Source: Streptomyces odontomachi (GTDB lineage: Bacteria; Actinomycetota; Actinomycetes; Streptomycetales; Streptomycetaceae). Taken from it: a stretch of DNA of 64,000 nucleotides. Both the position numbers and the translations under genes were made by a program. The stretch spans positions 124,001 through 188,000 of the forward strand of contig NZ_JAMJWG010000011.1 in NCBI RefSeq assembly GCF_024435355.1. The letters run 5' to 3'. Below the pieces are notes generated by a model that saw nothing but the letters and a program-made list of their open reading frames with translations, did no database searches and was not told the origin of the DNA. The first letter of the stretch is position 1; each line of letters begins with the position of its first letter. Of the stretch, positions 16,610-24,854 are shown piece after piece.

Positions 16610-17256
16610 AGCTTCTCCTCGGAGGCCTGGACGTAGACGGTGCCGCTGCCGGAGAGCTCCAGCTGGAACGCCTCCCCGGAGCCGCGGCCCACCATCTCGC
16701 GCCAGCCGATCGCGGCCGACAGCTTGTTGCGCACCTCGCCGTGGTGGGCGACGTAGGCCTGCGGGTCGACGTGGACGGGGTGGTCCGGGGCGATCGGCAG
16801 CTCGATGACGCCGCCGTGCGCCAGCACCGCGACCGCGCCGTGGCCCGACAGCGTCGTCGTGAAGAGTCCCTGGCCCGTCACCTGGCCGCGCACCATGCCC
16901 ATGACGCCGCCCTGCGAGCCCATGAACATCGTGCCCTGCCGGAGGCTGCCGTCGAAGGCGAGCAGCCGGTCCGCCTCCACGTACAGGGTCTCGCCGGTCA
17001 GGGTGATCAGCTGGATGTGGTGGCCGCCGTGCCCGAAGAGGACGGTGCCCTCGCCCGCCACGGTCATCAGCGGGGTGGCCTCGTTCGCCACCCGGCGGCC
17101 GATCATCGACATCAGCCCGCCCTGCCCGCCCTGGATGCTGGGCGTGAAGGTCACCTCGCCGCGGTAGGCGAGCATCGCGCCGCGCTGGCTGTACATCGTC
17201 TGGCCGGGCAGCACCGTCGCCTCGACCATCTTGGCGTTGATCTCCCGGAAGGGCAT
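16606..17256 (-). CDS. AIM24-family protein (second of three)
   Basis: 216-aa AIM24-family beta-roll protein with repeated hydrophobic/Gly strands (QRGAMLAYRGEVTF, GQGLFTTTLSGHGAVAVLAH, FQLELSGSGTVYVQASEEKL). No signal peptide or membrane segment. The start codon shares one base with the stop of the gene upstream (TGATG at 17254-17258), and its stop overlaps the next start by 4 bases. Parallel motifs in the first protein (GNGLFTTTVEGHGQAAIMSD, FEGEGVVYVQPSE) show the two are paralogues. Function unknown; a heteromeric assembly of the three is inferred from coupling. Confidence 0.88.
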   Translation of the reverse strand: MPFREINAKMVEATVLPGQTMYSQRGAMLAYRGEVTFTPSIQGGQGGLMSMIGRRVANEATPLMTVAGEGTVLFGHGGHHIQLITLTGETLYVEADRLLAFDGSLRQGTMFMGSQGGVMGMVRGQVTGQGLFTTTLSGHGAVAVLAHGGVIELPIAPDHPVHVDPQAYVAHHGEVRNKLSAAIGWREMVGRGSGEAFQLELSGSGTVYVQASEEKL

Positions 17257-17894
17257 CAGACGTCCCCCGCGATGGTGCTGCGCTCGCTGGGCTGGACGTA
17301 GACCACGCCCTCGCCCTCGAAGCGGATCTGGAAGGCCTCGCCGCCGCCCTCGCCCAGGAACGTGCGGAACGTCACCCCGGACTGGAGGCTCTGCCGGATC
17401 TGGCCCTGGTGGGCGATGTAGGCGCCGGGGTCCACGGTGAGCGGGTACTGCCCCGACACCCGGAGCGCCACCGCGGGGCCGTCCGACATGATGGCCGCCT
17501 GGCCGTGGCCCTCCACCGTGGTGGTGAACAGGCCGTTGCCCTGCGAGGCGCCACGCAGGCCGGTGAAGGTGGTGCCGGTGCGCAGGCCCGCCTCGGTGGC
17601 CAGCAGATTGCTCGCCTCCACATAGAGCTTGTCGCCGGACAGCCGCACCAGATTGATCTCCGTGGCACGGTCCGCGAACCAGCAGGTGCCTTCCCCCGTC
17701 ACCTCCATCACGGCCAGCTGCTCGCCGGTCAGCCGGCGGGTGACCATGCCGCGCAGGCCCTCACCGCCGCCGGACCGCTTCTTGAAGGTCATCCGGCCGT
17801 CGTAGGCGACCATCGAGCCGGCCTTCGCCTTGACGGCGTCCCCGGCCAGCTCGACGGCCAGCACCTTGCTGCCCTGGAGTCGAAACACTGCCAC
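17256..17894 (-). CDS. AIM24-family protein (first of three)
   Basis: 212-aa AIM24-family protein, promoter-proximal gene of the three-gene operon. The sequence shows the family pattern of short beta strands (VAVFRLQGSKVLAVELAG, SMVAYDGRMTFKKR, GEGTCWFADRATEI, EGEGVVYVQPSER). I chose GTG 17894, where homology with the next protein begins; a longer frame from 17927 starts with an unlikely Arg-rich leader. A GTG two codons later (17888) is equally possible. It is divergent from a DUF3817 gene, with an inverted repeat in the gap. Confidence 0.85.
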   Translation of the reverse strand: MAVFRLQGSKVLAVELAGDAVKAKAGSMVAYDGRMTFKKRSGGGEGLRGMVTRRLTGEQLAVMEVTGEGTCWFADRATEINLVRLSGDKLYVEASNLLATEAGLRTGTTFTGLRGASQGNGLFTTTVEGHGQAAIMSDGPAVALRVSGQYPLTVDPGAYIAHQGQIRQSLQSGVTFRTFLGEGGGEAFQIRFEGEGVVYVQPSERSTIAGDV

Positions 17895-17995
17895 CCGCCG
17901 ACCGTAGCCGCCCCGGCGCCGCCGCACAGGGCAATCCGACCGGATGGGGACCCCTGCGTGCGGAGTTCCCGCGGGGCTGCGTCAGAATGGGTGTG

Positions 17996-18015
17996 CTTGT
18001 GCCTGTATTCACAAG
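17996..18015. promoter_or_regulatory. Inverted repeat in the AIM24/DUF3817 divergent gap
   Basis: CTTGTG-N8-CACAAG lies midway in the 184-bp gap between the two divergent genes, 64 bp before the DUF3817 start. It could be a repressor site for either operon. Confidence 0.4.
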
Positions 18016-18078
18016 TACGGTCCGCTGTCCTCCGCACCGTGGGCCGATCCCGACCCCGACCCCGACCCAAGGTGACCC

Positions 18079-18423
18079 GTGGACAACAAGACCGCCACCG
18101 CACTCCGCCGCCTCCGCCTGGTCTCCGCGCCCGAGGCCGTCTCGTTCCTGCTGCTGCTCATCTGCTCGGTGCTCAAGCGCACCACCGACTTCAACGCGGT
18201 CCCGGTGATGGGGATGGTGCACGGCGTCCTGTTCATCCTCTACGTGGTCTTCTGGCTGGACGCCTGGAACCGGACCAAGTGGACGGCCGGCACCGGCATC
18301 CTCTACTTCGTGCTCTCCGTGCTGCCCACCGGCGGCTTCTTCGCCGAGCGCAAGCTCCGGCGCGCCTGTGACGACCTGGCGATCGTCGCCCGGGCCCGCC
18401 GCGAGGGGGTCGTGAACACATGA
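18079..18423 (+). CDS. DUF3817 small membrane protein
   Basis: 114-aa integral membrane protein of the DUF3817 family (function unknown). Three hydrophobic helices are visible: about residues 17-33 (SFLLLLICSV), 43-62 (VMGMVHGVLFILYVVFWLDA) and 69-88 (GILYFVLSVLPTGGFFAER). The family pattern includes the HG in the second helix and the FxERK/R segment after the third. GTG 18079 is preceded by AAGGTGA. The stop overlaps the next ATG by 4 bases, so it is coupled to the thiamine-binding-like gene. A second family member is at 25452-25790. Confidence 0.87.
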   Translation: MDNKTATALRRLRLVSAPEAVSFLLLLICSVLKRTTDFNAVPVMGMVHGVLFILYVVFWLDAWNRTKWTAGTGILYFVLSVLPTGGFFAERKLRRACDDLAIVARARREGVVNT

Positions 18424-18734
18424 TCGTCGCCTTCTCCGTGACACCGCTGGGCGTCGGCGAGGACGTCGGGGAGTACGTCGCCGACGCCGTCCGCGTGGTC
18501 CGCGCATCCGGGCTGCCGAACCGCACCGACGCCATGTTCACCTCCGTCGAAGGAGAGTGGGACGAGGTGATGGCCGTGGTGCGGCGCGCCGTCGCCGTCG
18601 TCGAGGAGCGTGCACCGCGCGTCTCGCTGGTCCTGAAGGCGGACATCCGGCCCGGCGTGACCGGTGCGCTCACCTCCAAGGTCGACACGGTCGAGCGCCA
18701 CCTGTCCGCTCCGCCGCCGGACGGCGCGGTCTAG
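18420..18734 (+). CDS. MTH1187-family thiamine-binding-like protein
   Basis: 104-aa protein of the MTH1187/YkoF-like family (formerly DUF77). Some members bind thiamine-type ligands in a ferredoxin-like fold, usually as small oligomers. Supporting features are the N-terminal strand IVAFSVTPLG, the acidic VGEYVADAV helix, MFTSVEGEWDEVM and LVLKADIRPG. It is cytosolic, with no signal peptide. It is translationally coupled to the DUF3817 gene upstream, which raises the possibility of a small-molecule transport or sensing pair; that is inference only. Confidence 0.85.
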   Translation: MIVAFSVTPLGVGEDVGEYVADAVRVVRASGLPNRTDAMFTSVEGEWDEVMAVVRRAVAVVEERAPRVSLVLKADIRPGVTGALTSKVDTVERHLSAPPPDGAV

Positions 18735-18932
18735 TCACGGCTCAGACCCACCGCGGGCCCGGCTCGAATCCGGCTCAGGGCGCTGCCGGTGGTGCCCGCC
18801 AGTGGTCCCCCTCACCCGAACGCGCGCCCAGGCGCGAAACCCTCGCACGGACCTCCCTGGTTCGACAGGTCGTCATGTCTCCCTTTCTGTGGATATAGCG
18901 ACTCATTCGTTCCACGGACCATGGAGGGCGTT

Positions 18933-20687
18933 GTGCGGCCTGAGGGGTACGACTACGACACCCACAGCACGCTCGCCGGACCCCTCACCGAACCGGACGG
19001 CAGCCCGTACCGGGTCAGGTACCGCTCGTTGCTCGCGAAGGAGCGACGGCGCGTGTCCGCCGTCCTGCTGATGACGCTGGCGCCGCTGCTCACCGGTGTG
19101 CTCCTCGGCTACCTGGTGTGGCCCTCGCACTGGACCCGACGCGACGGCGCCGCGCCCTGGCTGACCGCCCTCGATGCCACCATGCTGGTGACGATCGGCC
19201 TGATCGAAGTGTTCATGCTGGTCAACGTGGTCTCCATCGCGCATGCCACGCTCGTCGCCCGCGACCCGGTGCCGGTGTCCCCGGAGCCGGGCACCAAGGT
19301 CGCCTTCCTCACCACCCACGTCCCGGGCAAGGAACCCCTCGCCATGGTGCGCGCCACCCTGCAAGCCGCGCGGCGGGTGCGGCACAACGGCACGCTGGAC
19401 GTCTGGCTGCTCGACGAGGGCGACAGCGACGAGGTCAAGGAGTTGTGCGCCCGGCTGGGCGTGCGGCACTTCTCCCGCAAGGGCGTACCCGAGTGGAACC
19501 GCACCAGGGGCCCCCACAAGACGGGCACCAAGCACGGCAACTACAACGCCTGGCTCGCCCTGCACGGCCACGCCTACGAGTTCTTCGCCTCCGTCGACAC
19601 CGACCACGTTCCGCTGCCCAACTTCCTGGAACGGATGATGGGCTACTTCCGCGACCCGGACGTGGCCTTCGTGGTCGGCCCGCAGGTGTACGCCAACTAC
19701 GACGTGGCCGTCACCAAGGCCGCCGAGTCGCAGCAGTTCCTCTTCCACGCCCTCATACAGCGGGCGGGCAACCGCTACCGGGCCCCGATGTTCGTGGGCA
19801 CCAACAACGTCGTGCGGATATCCGCACTGCTCCAGGTCGGCGGCCTGTACGACTCGATAACGGAGGACATGGCCACCGGCTTCGAGCTGCACCGCTGCCG
19901 GAACCCGGCCACCGGCTTCCACTGGCGCTCCGTCTACACCCCGGACGTGCTCGCCAAGGGCGAGGGACCCGCCTCCTGGACGGACTTCTTCACCCAGCAG
20001 CTGCGCTGGTCGCGCGGGACCTACGAGACGCTGCTCAAGCAGTACTGGAGGGCACCGCTCAGCATGCCGCCGGGCCGGCTGTTCTCGTACACGCTGATGC
20101 TCGTCTACTACCCCATGACCGCGGTCAACTGGCTGCTCGGGGTGCTCAGCTCGGTGCTGTTCCTGTGCTTCGGCGCGTCCGGCACGCAGGTCAGCTCCGC
20201 CGTGTGGCTGATGCTCTACAGCGACGCGGCCGCGCTCCAGATCGGCCTGTACACCTGGAACCGGCGGCACAACGTCTCGCCGCACGAACCGGAGGGCTCC
20301 GGCGGGCTCGCCGGCATGGTGATGAGCGCACTGTCGGCGCCCATCTACGCAAGATCGCTGATCGGCGCGGTGCTGCGCCGCCCGAGTCGGTTCGTGGTCA
20401 CGCCCAAGGGCGGCACCATCAGCACCGACCGCCTGGCCACCTTCCGCATCCATCTGGGCTGGGCGGTCGTGCTCTCCACGGCCCTGGCCGCGTCGGTGCC
20501 GCTCGGCCACACCCATGTGGCGATGCGCGTCTGGGCCGGCCTCGCGCTGGCCGTCTGCCTGGCACCGGCGGGGATCTGGTGCGCCTCGCTCCTCGCCCGC
20601 CGGGACAAGCGCCCGACGGCCGCCGCCACGGCCGAGGCGGAGACGCAGCCGGGATGGGTCGCCGGCGGCACCACGGGCGGGGGGTGA
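18933..20687 (+). CDS. Cellulose-synthase-like family 2 glycosyltransferase
   Basis: Processive GT2 glycosyltransferase, 584 aa, with two N-terminal helices (about residues 41-63 and 82-104), a cytosolic catalytic domain and about five C-terminal helices (372-545). Catalytic signatures of beta-glycan synthases are present: DEGD (161-164), DTD (222-224), TED (310-312) and QQLRW (355-359). The product is probably a beta-glucan or related polymer extruded through the membrane. I chose GTG 18933 because GGAGGG precedes it by 4 bases; an ATG at 18921 has no ribosome site. It is convergent with a GH6 glucanase gene, a pairing known for bacterial cellulose-like polymers. No GlxA-type copper oxidase is adjacent, unlike the classical cslA locus. 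Confidence 0.9.
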   Translation: MRPEGYDYDTHSTLAGPLTEPDGSPYRVRYRSLLAKERRRVSAVLLMTLAPLLTGVLLGYLVWPSHWTRRDGAAPWLTALDATMLVTIGLIEVFMLVNVVSIAHATLVARDPVPVSPEPGTKVAFLTTHVPGKEPLAMVRATLQAARRVRHNGTLDVWLLDEGDSDEVKELCARLGVRHFSRKGVPEWNRTRGPHKTGTKHGNYNAWLALHGHAYEFFASVDTDHVPLPNFLERMMGYFRDPDVAFVVGPQVYANYDVAVTKAAESQQFLFHALIQRAGNRYRAPMFVGTNNVVRISALLQVGGLYDSITEDMATGFELHRCRNPATGFHWRSVYTPDVLAKGEGPASWTDFFTQQLRWSRGTYETLLKQYWRAPLSMPPGRLFSYTLMLVYYPMTAVNWLLGVLSSVLFLCFGASGTQVSSAVWLMLYSDAAALQIGLYTWNRRHNVSPHEPEGSGGLAGMVMSALSAPIYARSLIGAVLRRPSRFVVTPKGGTISTDRLATFRIHLGWAVVLSTALAASVPLGHTHVAMRVWAGLALAVCLAPAGIWCASLLARRDKRPTAAATAEAETQPGWVAGGTTGGG

Positions 20688-20717
20688 GCGGCGGGGGCGA
20701 GCGGCCCACGACGGCTG

Positions 20718-20797
20718 AGGGTGACCCGGGCGGGGTCAGGGCGACCCGGGCGCCGGCTCAGGGTGACCCGGGCGACGTCAGGGCGATCCGGGTGACG
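20718..20797. repeat. Four imperfect 20-22 bp tandem repeats
   Basis: AGGGYGACCCGGG-type units start at 20718, 20738, 20760 and 20780. They fill the space between the convergent glycosyltransferase and GH6 genes. Confidence 0.75.
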
Positions 20798-20798
20798 G

Positions 20799-21812
20799 CT
20801 ACCGAGCCGCCCCGCGAGCGAGGTCCAGCGCGTACTCGGGCCACCACTTCCCCGCCGCCGGACCACCCCGGCAGGTGCCGTCCGACTCGCCCGGCCGCTT
20901 GATCCACAGATAGGCGTCGACGAGCGGATCGCCGGTGTGCAGCGTCGGCGGGGTGCCGAGGGCGCGGCCGGGCGGGTTGCACCAGGCGGTGCCCCGGTCG
21001 CCGGCCAGGGGGCCGTTGCCGTTGCGGCTGGTGTCGATCACGAAGTGCTTGGTGCCCAGGCCCTGCAACTGCTTCACCAGCCGGTGCCCGTACGCCACGG
21101 TGTCGGCGGTCGTCTGGAAGTTGGACACGTTCAACGCGAAGCCGTCCGCGCGCGCGATGCCGGCCTGGGCCAGCGGCTGGGCGAGCCGGGCGGCGTCGGT
21201 GATCCAGGCCGGGTTGCCGGCGTCCAGGTAGACCTTGGTGTACGGCTGCTGCTTGAGCCGGACGACGGCATCGGACAGCAGCCGGTAGCGCTCGTCCCGG
21301 AACTGCGGGGGCGTGCAGCCGTCCACGCTGTGCGCGACCGCGTCCGGCTCGAGGATCACCCACGCCCTGGCCATGCCGACGGCCGCCGCGAACCGGTCGA
21401 CCCACCGCTCGTAGGCCGCGGCGTCCACGGCTCCCCCGGCCGAGTGCTGGCCGCAGTCCCGGTGCGGGATGTTGTACGCGACGAACAGCGCCGTACTGCC
21501 CTGCGCGCTCGCCCCTGCGGTGGCCGCCTGCATCATCGGGTACGGGTCGTCGCCGGCCGGCCAGACCGCCACGGGCTGCCGCGCGATCCGCTGCAACGTG
21601 GTCGCGTCGCGGTCTCGCCCCTGCCGCCGCCACTCGTCGGCCTGCCAGGCGGCCGGGCCGGCCGGGTCGACCCAGAACGGCGCCACCGCGCCGGAGCCCG
21701 CCGGACTGCGGTCGACGGAGGCCTTGGCCGCGGAGTCACCGGAACAGCCCGCGGTGACCCCGAGCCCGCCGAGCAGGAGCAGGGCGGCGACAGTACGGAC
21801 CAGCCGTGACAT
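20799..21812 (-). CDS. Glycoside hydrolase family 6 endoglucanase lipoprotein
   Basis: Secreted, membrane-anchored beta-1,4-glucanase of 337 aa. The N terminus is a lipoprotein signal (hydrophobic residues 7-20, lipobox ending at Cys23). The GH6 domain spans about residues 45-330 with AWVILEPDAV (general acid region), GFALNVSNFQTT and VIDTSRNGNG, followed by AWCNPPGRALG and LWIKRPGESDG, all GH6 hallmarks. There is no cellulose-binding module, which fits trimming of a cell-made glucan better than plant biomass use. It is convergent with the cellulose-synthase-like gene. ATG 21812 opens directly on the signal peptide; upstream in-frame codons are unsupported. Confidence 0.92.
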   Translation of the reverse strand: MSRLVRTVAALLLLGGLGVTAGCSGDSAAKASVDRSPAGSGAVAPFWVDPAGPAAWQADEWRRQGRDRDATTLQRIARQPVAVWPAGDDPYPMMQAATAGASAQGSTALFVAYNIPHRDCGQHSAGGAVDAAAYERWVDRFAAAVGMARAWVILEPDAVAHSVDGCTPPQFRDERYRLLSDAVVRLKQQPYTKVYLDAGNPAWITDAARLAQPLAQAGIARADGFALNVSNFQTTADTVAYGHRLVKQLQGLGTKHFVIDTSRNGNGPLAGDRGTAWCNPPGRALGTPPTLHTGDPLVDAYLWIKRPGESDGTCRGGPAAGKWWPEYALDLARGAAR

Positions 21813-21983
21813 CCAGACCCCTTGAGCGCGACGACAGCGGGACCGGCAATTCGTCCGGTCATCCTGGCACAGGCGTCCGTATTGCCCGAGCTGCGACACT
21901 TTGCGGCGCCGTGATGGGCTCGCCCGTGTGGGTGGGGGGCGGGGGCCCGTACAGTCCAGCCGGCTCCGAGCGCTCACCGCCCG

Positions 21984-22967
21984 TCAGATGCCGCCGGCCA
22001 GCAGTGCGTCGCCGAGCGCCGTCCGCTCGTACCGCACCTGGTGGCCGTGGCGCTGTGTGGAGAGCAGGCCGGCGGCGCGCAGCGCGGACAGGTGCGCCGA
22101 GACGGACGACGGGGCGAGGGAGAGGCGATGGGCCAACGCCGTGGTCGTCGCGGGCTCGTCGAGAACGGTGAGGACCTGGGCACGCCCGCGGCCCAGGACG
22201 CGCACCAGTGCTTCGGGCGTGTGGTCTGCGGGAGCCGTCCACAGCGCGCCGATGCCGCGCGCCGGGTAGGCCACCGTCGGCTGCCACGGCGGATCGAAGC
22301 CGCTGACCACGTCGGGCCAGGAGAAGACGCTGGGCAGCAGCACCAGGCCGCGGCCGTCGAGGCGGCGCGCGTGCTCGCCGTGCCAGCTGACGGTCAGCTG
22401 GCCGGCGGCCCACGTCAGGCGCGGGTCGAGCTCGCTCAGCAGCGCGCCGAGACCGGCGTCGGCCAGCCGGCGCGAGCGGTGGTGCACGTCGGCCTCCAGC
22501 AGGGTGCGCAGCCGCGGCCAGTGCGGCTCGACCAGGAGCTGCCACGCCGCCTGCAACAGTTCGGTGAGCTGCTGCACGGCCCCCGCCGGATCGGCGAGCA
22601 TGGCCCGCCCGTGCGGGGTGTCGGCGGCGCCGGGGGTGTCCGCGAGGGAGTGGGCGATCCCGGCCCGTGCCGTGTCCGGGTCGGTCGCCCGGACCCGCGC
22701 GATCTCCTCGTCGAAGGTGGCCGACGGGCCGATCGGGGGCGGCCCCAGCCAGTCCGGGCTGTGTCCGTGGCCCGGCATCAGCAGCCACAGCGGCCGAAGG
22801 TCGAGCCCGGCGGCAGCGACCCGGGCGGCGCGCAGCCAGGGCAGGTGGTAGCCGTGCCGGCGGCGCATCTTGAGGGTGCGCACCGCCTCCTGCGTCTCCC
22901 ACAGCGGTGACACGGCGAACCGGCAGAGCAGCAGGTCGTCCTCGCCGAAGTAGAGGCGATGCGGCAT
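21984..22967 (-). CDS. ArsR-type winged-helix transcriptional regulator
   Basis: 327-aa regulator with a C-terminal winged helix (about residues 240-325: RAQVLTVLDEPATTTALAHR, then LAPSSVSAHLSALRAAGLLS and a VRYERT wing). A large N-terminal domain (residues 1-230) is shared by a Streptomyces-type ArsR subgroup and probably binds a ligand. ATG 22967 has GAGGGGGACC just upstream. It is divergent from the MFS exporter gene, the usual arrangement for a repressor and its drug-efflux target. The inverted repeat TTCGG-N6-CCGAA (23116-23131) in the gap is a candidate operator. Confidence 0.85.
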   Translation of the reverse strand: MPHRLYFGEDDLLLCRFAVSPLWETQEAVRTLKMRRRHGYHLPWLRAARVAAAGLDLRPLWLLMPGHGHSPDWLGPPPIGPSATFDEEIARVRATDPDTARAGIAHSLADTPGAADTPHGRAMLADPAGAVQQLTELLQAAWQLLVEPHWPRLRTLLEADVHHRSRRLADAGLGALLSELDPRLTWAAGQLTVSWHGEHARRLDGRGLVLLPSVFSWPDVVSGFDPPWQPTVAYPARGIGALWTAPADHTPEALVRVLGRGRAQVLTVLDEPATTTALAHRLSLAPSSVSAHLSALRAAGLLSTQRHGHQVRYERTALGDALLAGGI

Positions 22968-23115
22968 GGTCCCCCTCGGTTTTCCCGGGCGGGTAGCCCC
23001 CGGCGCCGCCCGCCCGCGGCCGCGGCGCCCCGGAACGGGCGTGCCCACGGACAGGGCGTCCAGGCGTCCGACCAAGGGCGGACCGGCCACCGGGAGGCCG
23101 ATGTGCCCGTCAACA

Positions 23116-23131
23116 TTCGGCTGGTGCCGAA
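23116..23131. promoter_or_regulatory. Candidate operator between ArsR and MFS genes
   Basis: TTCGG-CTGGTG-CCGAA lies 40 bp upstream of the MFS ATG and 149 bp upstream of the divergent regulator. Confidence 0.4.
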
Positions 23132-23170
23132 ACAATACAGCTGGGCGCGGCCGTCGAGCACGCTGCCGGC

Positions 23171-24799
23171 ATGCCGGACCAGCCCGTCACCACAGCGCCC
23201 TCGCACACCTCGAACCCGCCCGCGACGAAGTCGTCCGACCACCCGCCCGAGGGTGCGACGGCCGACCCGGACCCGTCCCCGTCGAGGTCGACTGACCCGA
23301 AACCGGCCGGGCCGGGGCCGGCCGGCCTGAACCGCGCAGACCGGGCGGACCGAGTAGACCGGGCGTCGGTCGGGCTGAACCCGGCCGCGCCGGAGTGGGC
23401 CGACCACCCGCCCGAGCGGGCGACGGCCGACCCGGACCCGTCCGCGTCGAGGTCGACTGGCCCGAACCCGGCCGGGCCGGGGCCAGTCGAACACCCGTCC
23501 GGCCCGGCGGTCGCCGACCTGGACTCGGCCGCGCCGGAGCGGGCAGACCATGCGTCCCACCGGGCGACGGCCGGGCCCGAGCCGGCCGGGTACCGGCGGC
23601 TCTTCGCGGCCCCCGAGTTCCGCACCGTCTTCGTCGCCCACGCCTGTTCCCTGCTCGGCACCGTGGTCAGCGAGATCACGCTCACCGTGCTGGTCTACGG
23701 GCTCACCGGGTCGCCGCTGCTGAGTGCGCTGACCTTCGCGCTCGGGTTCCTGCCCTACCTGGCGGGTGGCACGTTGCTGGCCGGGATCGCCGACCGGTTC
23801 CCGCCCCGGCGCGTGCTGGTGCTGTGCGACCTGGTGTGTGCCGGGTGCGCGGGGCTGATGGCGCTGCCCGCGACGCCGGTCGCCGCGCTCCTGGCGCTGC
23901 GCTGCGTCATCGCGGCCGTCTCCCCGGTCTTCAACGGCACCCGGATGGCGACCCTCGCCGACATCCTGGGCAGCGGCGACCTGTTCGTGCTCGGCCGCTC
24001 GCTGCTGCGCATCGTCTCGCAGGGCGCGGTGCTCGCCGGGTTCGGCCTCGGTGGCGTGCTGCTCCTCGTCGTACCGCCGCGGGGCGCCCTGCTCATCACC
24101 ACCGGCACCTTCCTCGCCTCCGCGACCCTGCTGCGCCTCGGCACCCGCCGCAGGCCGGCCAGGACGCCCGCCCACCCCGAGGGAGCGGACGGCGCGACGC
24201 TGGTGCGGTACTCGCTCGCCGGCGCCCGGAAGCTCCTCGCCGATCGCCGTGCACGTGCCCTGCTGCTCCTGCTCTGGGTGCCGCCGATGTTCAGCGTCGC
24301 CCCGGAGGCGCTGGCCGCTGCGTACGGGGACGAGATCGGCGCCGGCAGCGCCGGCGTCGGGCTGCTGATGAGCGCGCTGCCGGTGGGCACCATCGCGGGG
24401 GAGCTGTACGCCGGGGCGGTGCTGTCCGCGGCGGCCCGCGCCCGCGTCGTGCTGCCACTCGGCACCGTCGCCCTGCTGCCGCTCACCACCTACGCGCTCA
24501 CCCCCGGCATCGCCCCGGCCCTCGCCGTCCTCGTGCTCACCGGCGCCGGCTCGGCCTACACCCTGGGCCTGGACCGCTGGTTCGTCGACGCGGTGCCCGA
24601 GGAGCTGCGGGGGAGGGCCATGGCGGTGTACACGGCCGGCCTGATGACCATCCAGGGCATCGGCATGGCGCTCGCCGGGGCGGCGGCGGAACTCCTCGCC
24701 GTGCACACCGTGGTGGCCGCGGCGGGCGCCCTGGGCACCCTCTGCTGCGCCCTGCTGGCCGCGGAGGTCCGCCGCACCCGCCCGGTGCGGCCGTCATGA
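23171..24799 (+). CDS. MFS efflux transporter with repeated Pro-rich N-terminal extension
   Basis: Major facilitator superfamily exporter, 542 aa as called. The membrane core begins near residue 143 (YRRLFAAPEFRTVFVAHACS) and shows about 12 helices; loop 2-3 reads GIADRFPPRRVL, a form of motif A. The first ~140 residues are a disordered Pro/Asp/Ala segment built from two 55-residue repeats (ADHPPERATADPDPSASRST in the second) and a decayed third. No ribosome site precedes ATG 23171, so the start is uncertain; a start further inside the frame would remove some or all of the tail. The substrate is unknown; the divergent ArsR-type gene is the probable regulator. Confidence 0.82.
   Translation: MPDQPVTTAPSHTSNPPATKSSDHPPEGATADPDPSPSRSTDPKPAGPGPAGLNRADRADRVDRASVGLNPAAPEWADHPPERATADPDPSASRSTGPNPAGPGPVEHPSGPAVADLDSAAPERADHASHRATAGPEPAGYRRLFAAPEFRTVFVAHACSLLGTVVSEITLTVLVYGLTGSPLLSALTFALGFLPYLAGGTLLAGIADRFPPRRVLVLCDLVCAGCAGLMALPATPVAALLALRCVIAAVSPVFNGTRMATLADILGSGDLFVLGRSLLRIVSQGAVLAGFGLGGVLLLVVPPRGALLITTGTFLASATLLRLGTRRRPARTPAHPEGADGATLVRYSLAGARKLLADRRARALLLLLWVPPMFSVAPEALAAAYGDEIGAGSAGVGLLMSALPVGTIAGELYAGAVLSAAARARVVLPLGTVALLPLTTYALTPGIAPALAVLVLTGAGSAYTLGLDRWFVDAVPEELRGRAMAVYTAGLMTIQGIGMALAGAAAELLAVHTVVAAAGALGTLCCALLAAEVRRTRPVRPS
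23235..23488 (+). repeat. 165-bp intragenic direct repeat
   Basis: A ~89-bp segment starting at 23235 (CCGACCACCCGCCCGAG...) recurs at 23400, exactly 165 bp (55 codons) later. A third weak copy follows near 23545. Confidence 0.85.
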
Positions 24800-24817
24800 T
24801 CGGTCCCTGAGACGGAG

Positions 24818-24847
24818 CTGACCGGCATATGACCGCCCGGCTATGGT
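24818..24847 (+). promoter_or_regulatory. Putative promoter of the MarR gene
   Basis: CTGACC (24818-24823), an 18-bp spacer and TATGGT (24842-24847). Transcription would start about 7 bp later, at the GTG 24855, giving a leaderless mRNA. Confidence 0.45.
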
Positions 24848-24854
24848 CGGACGC

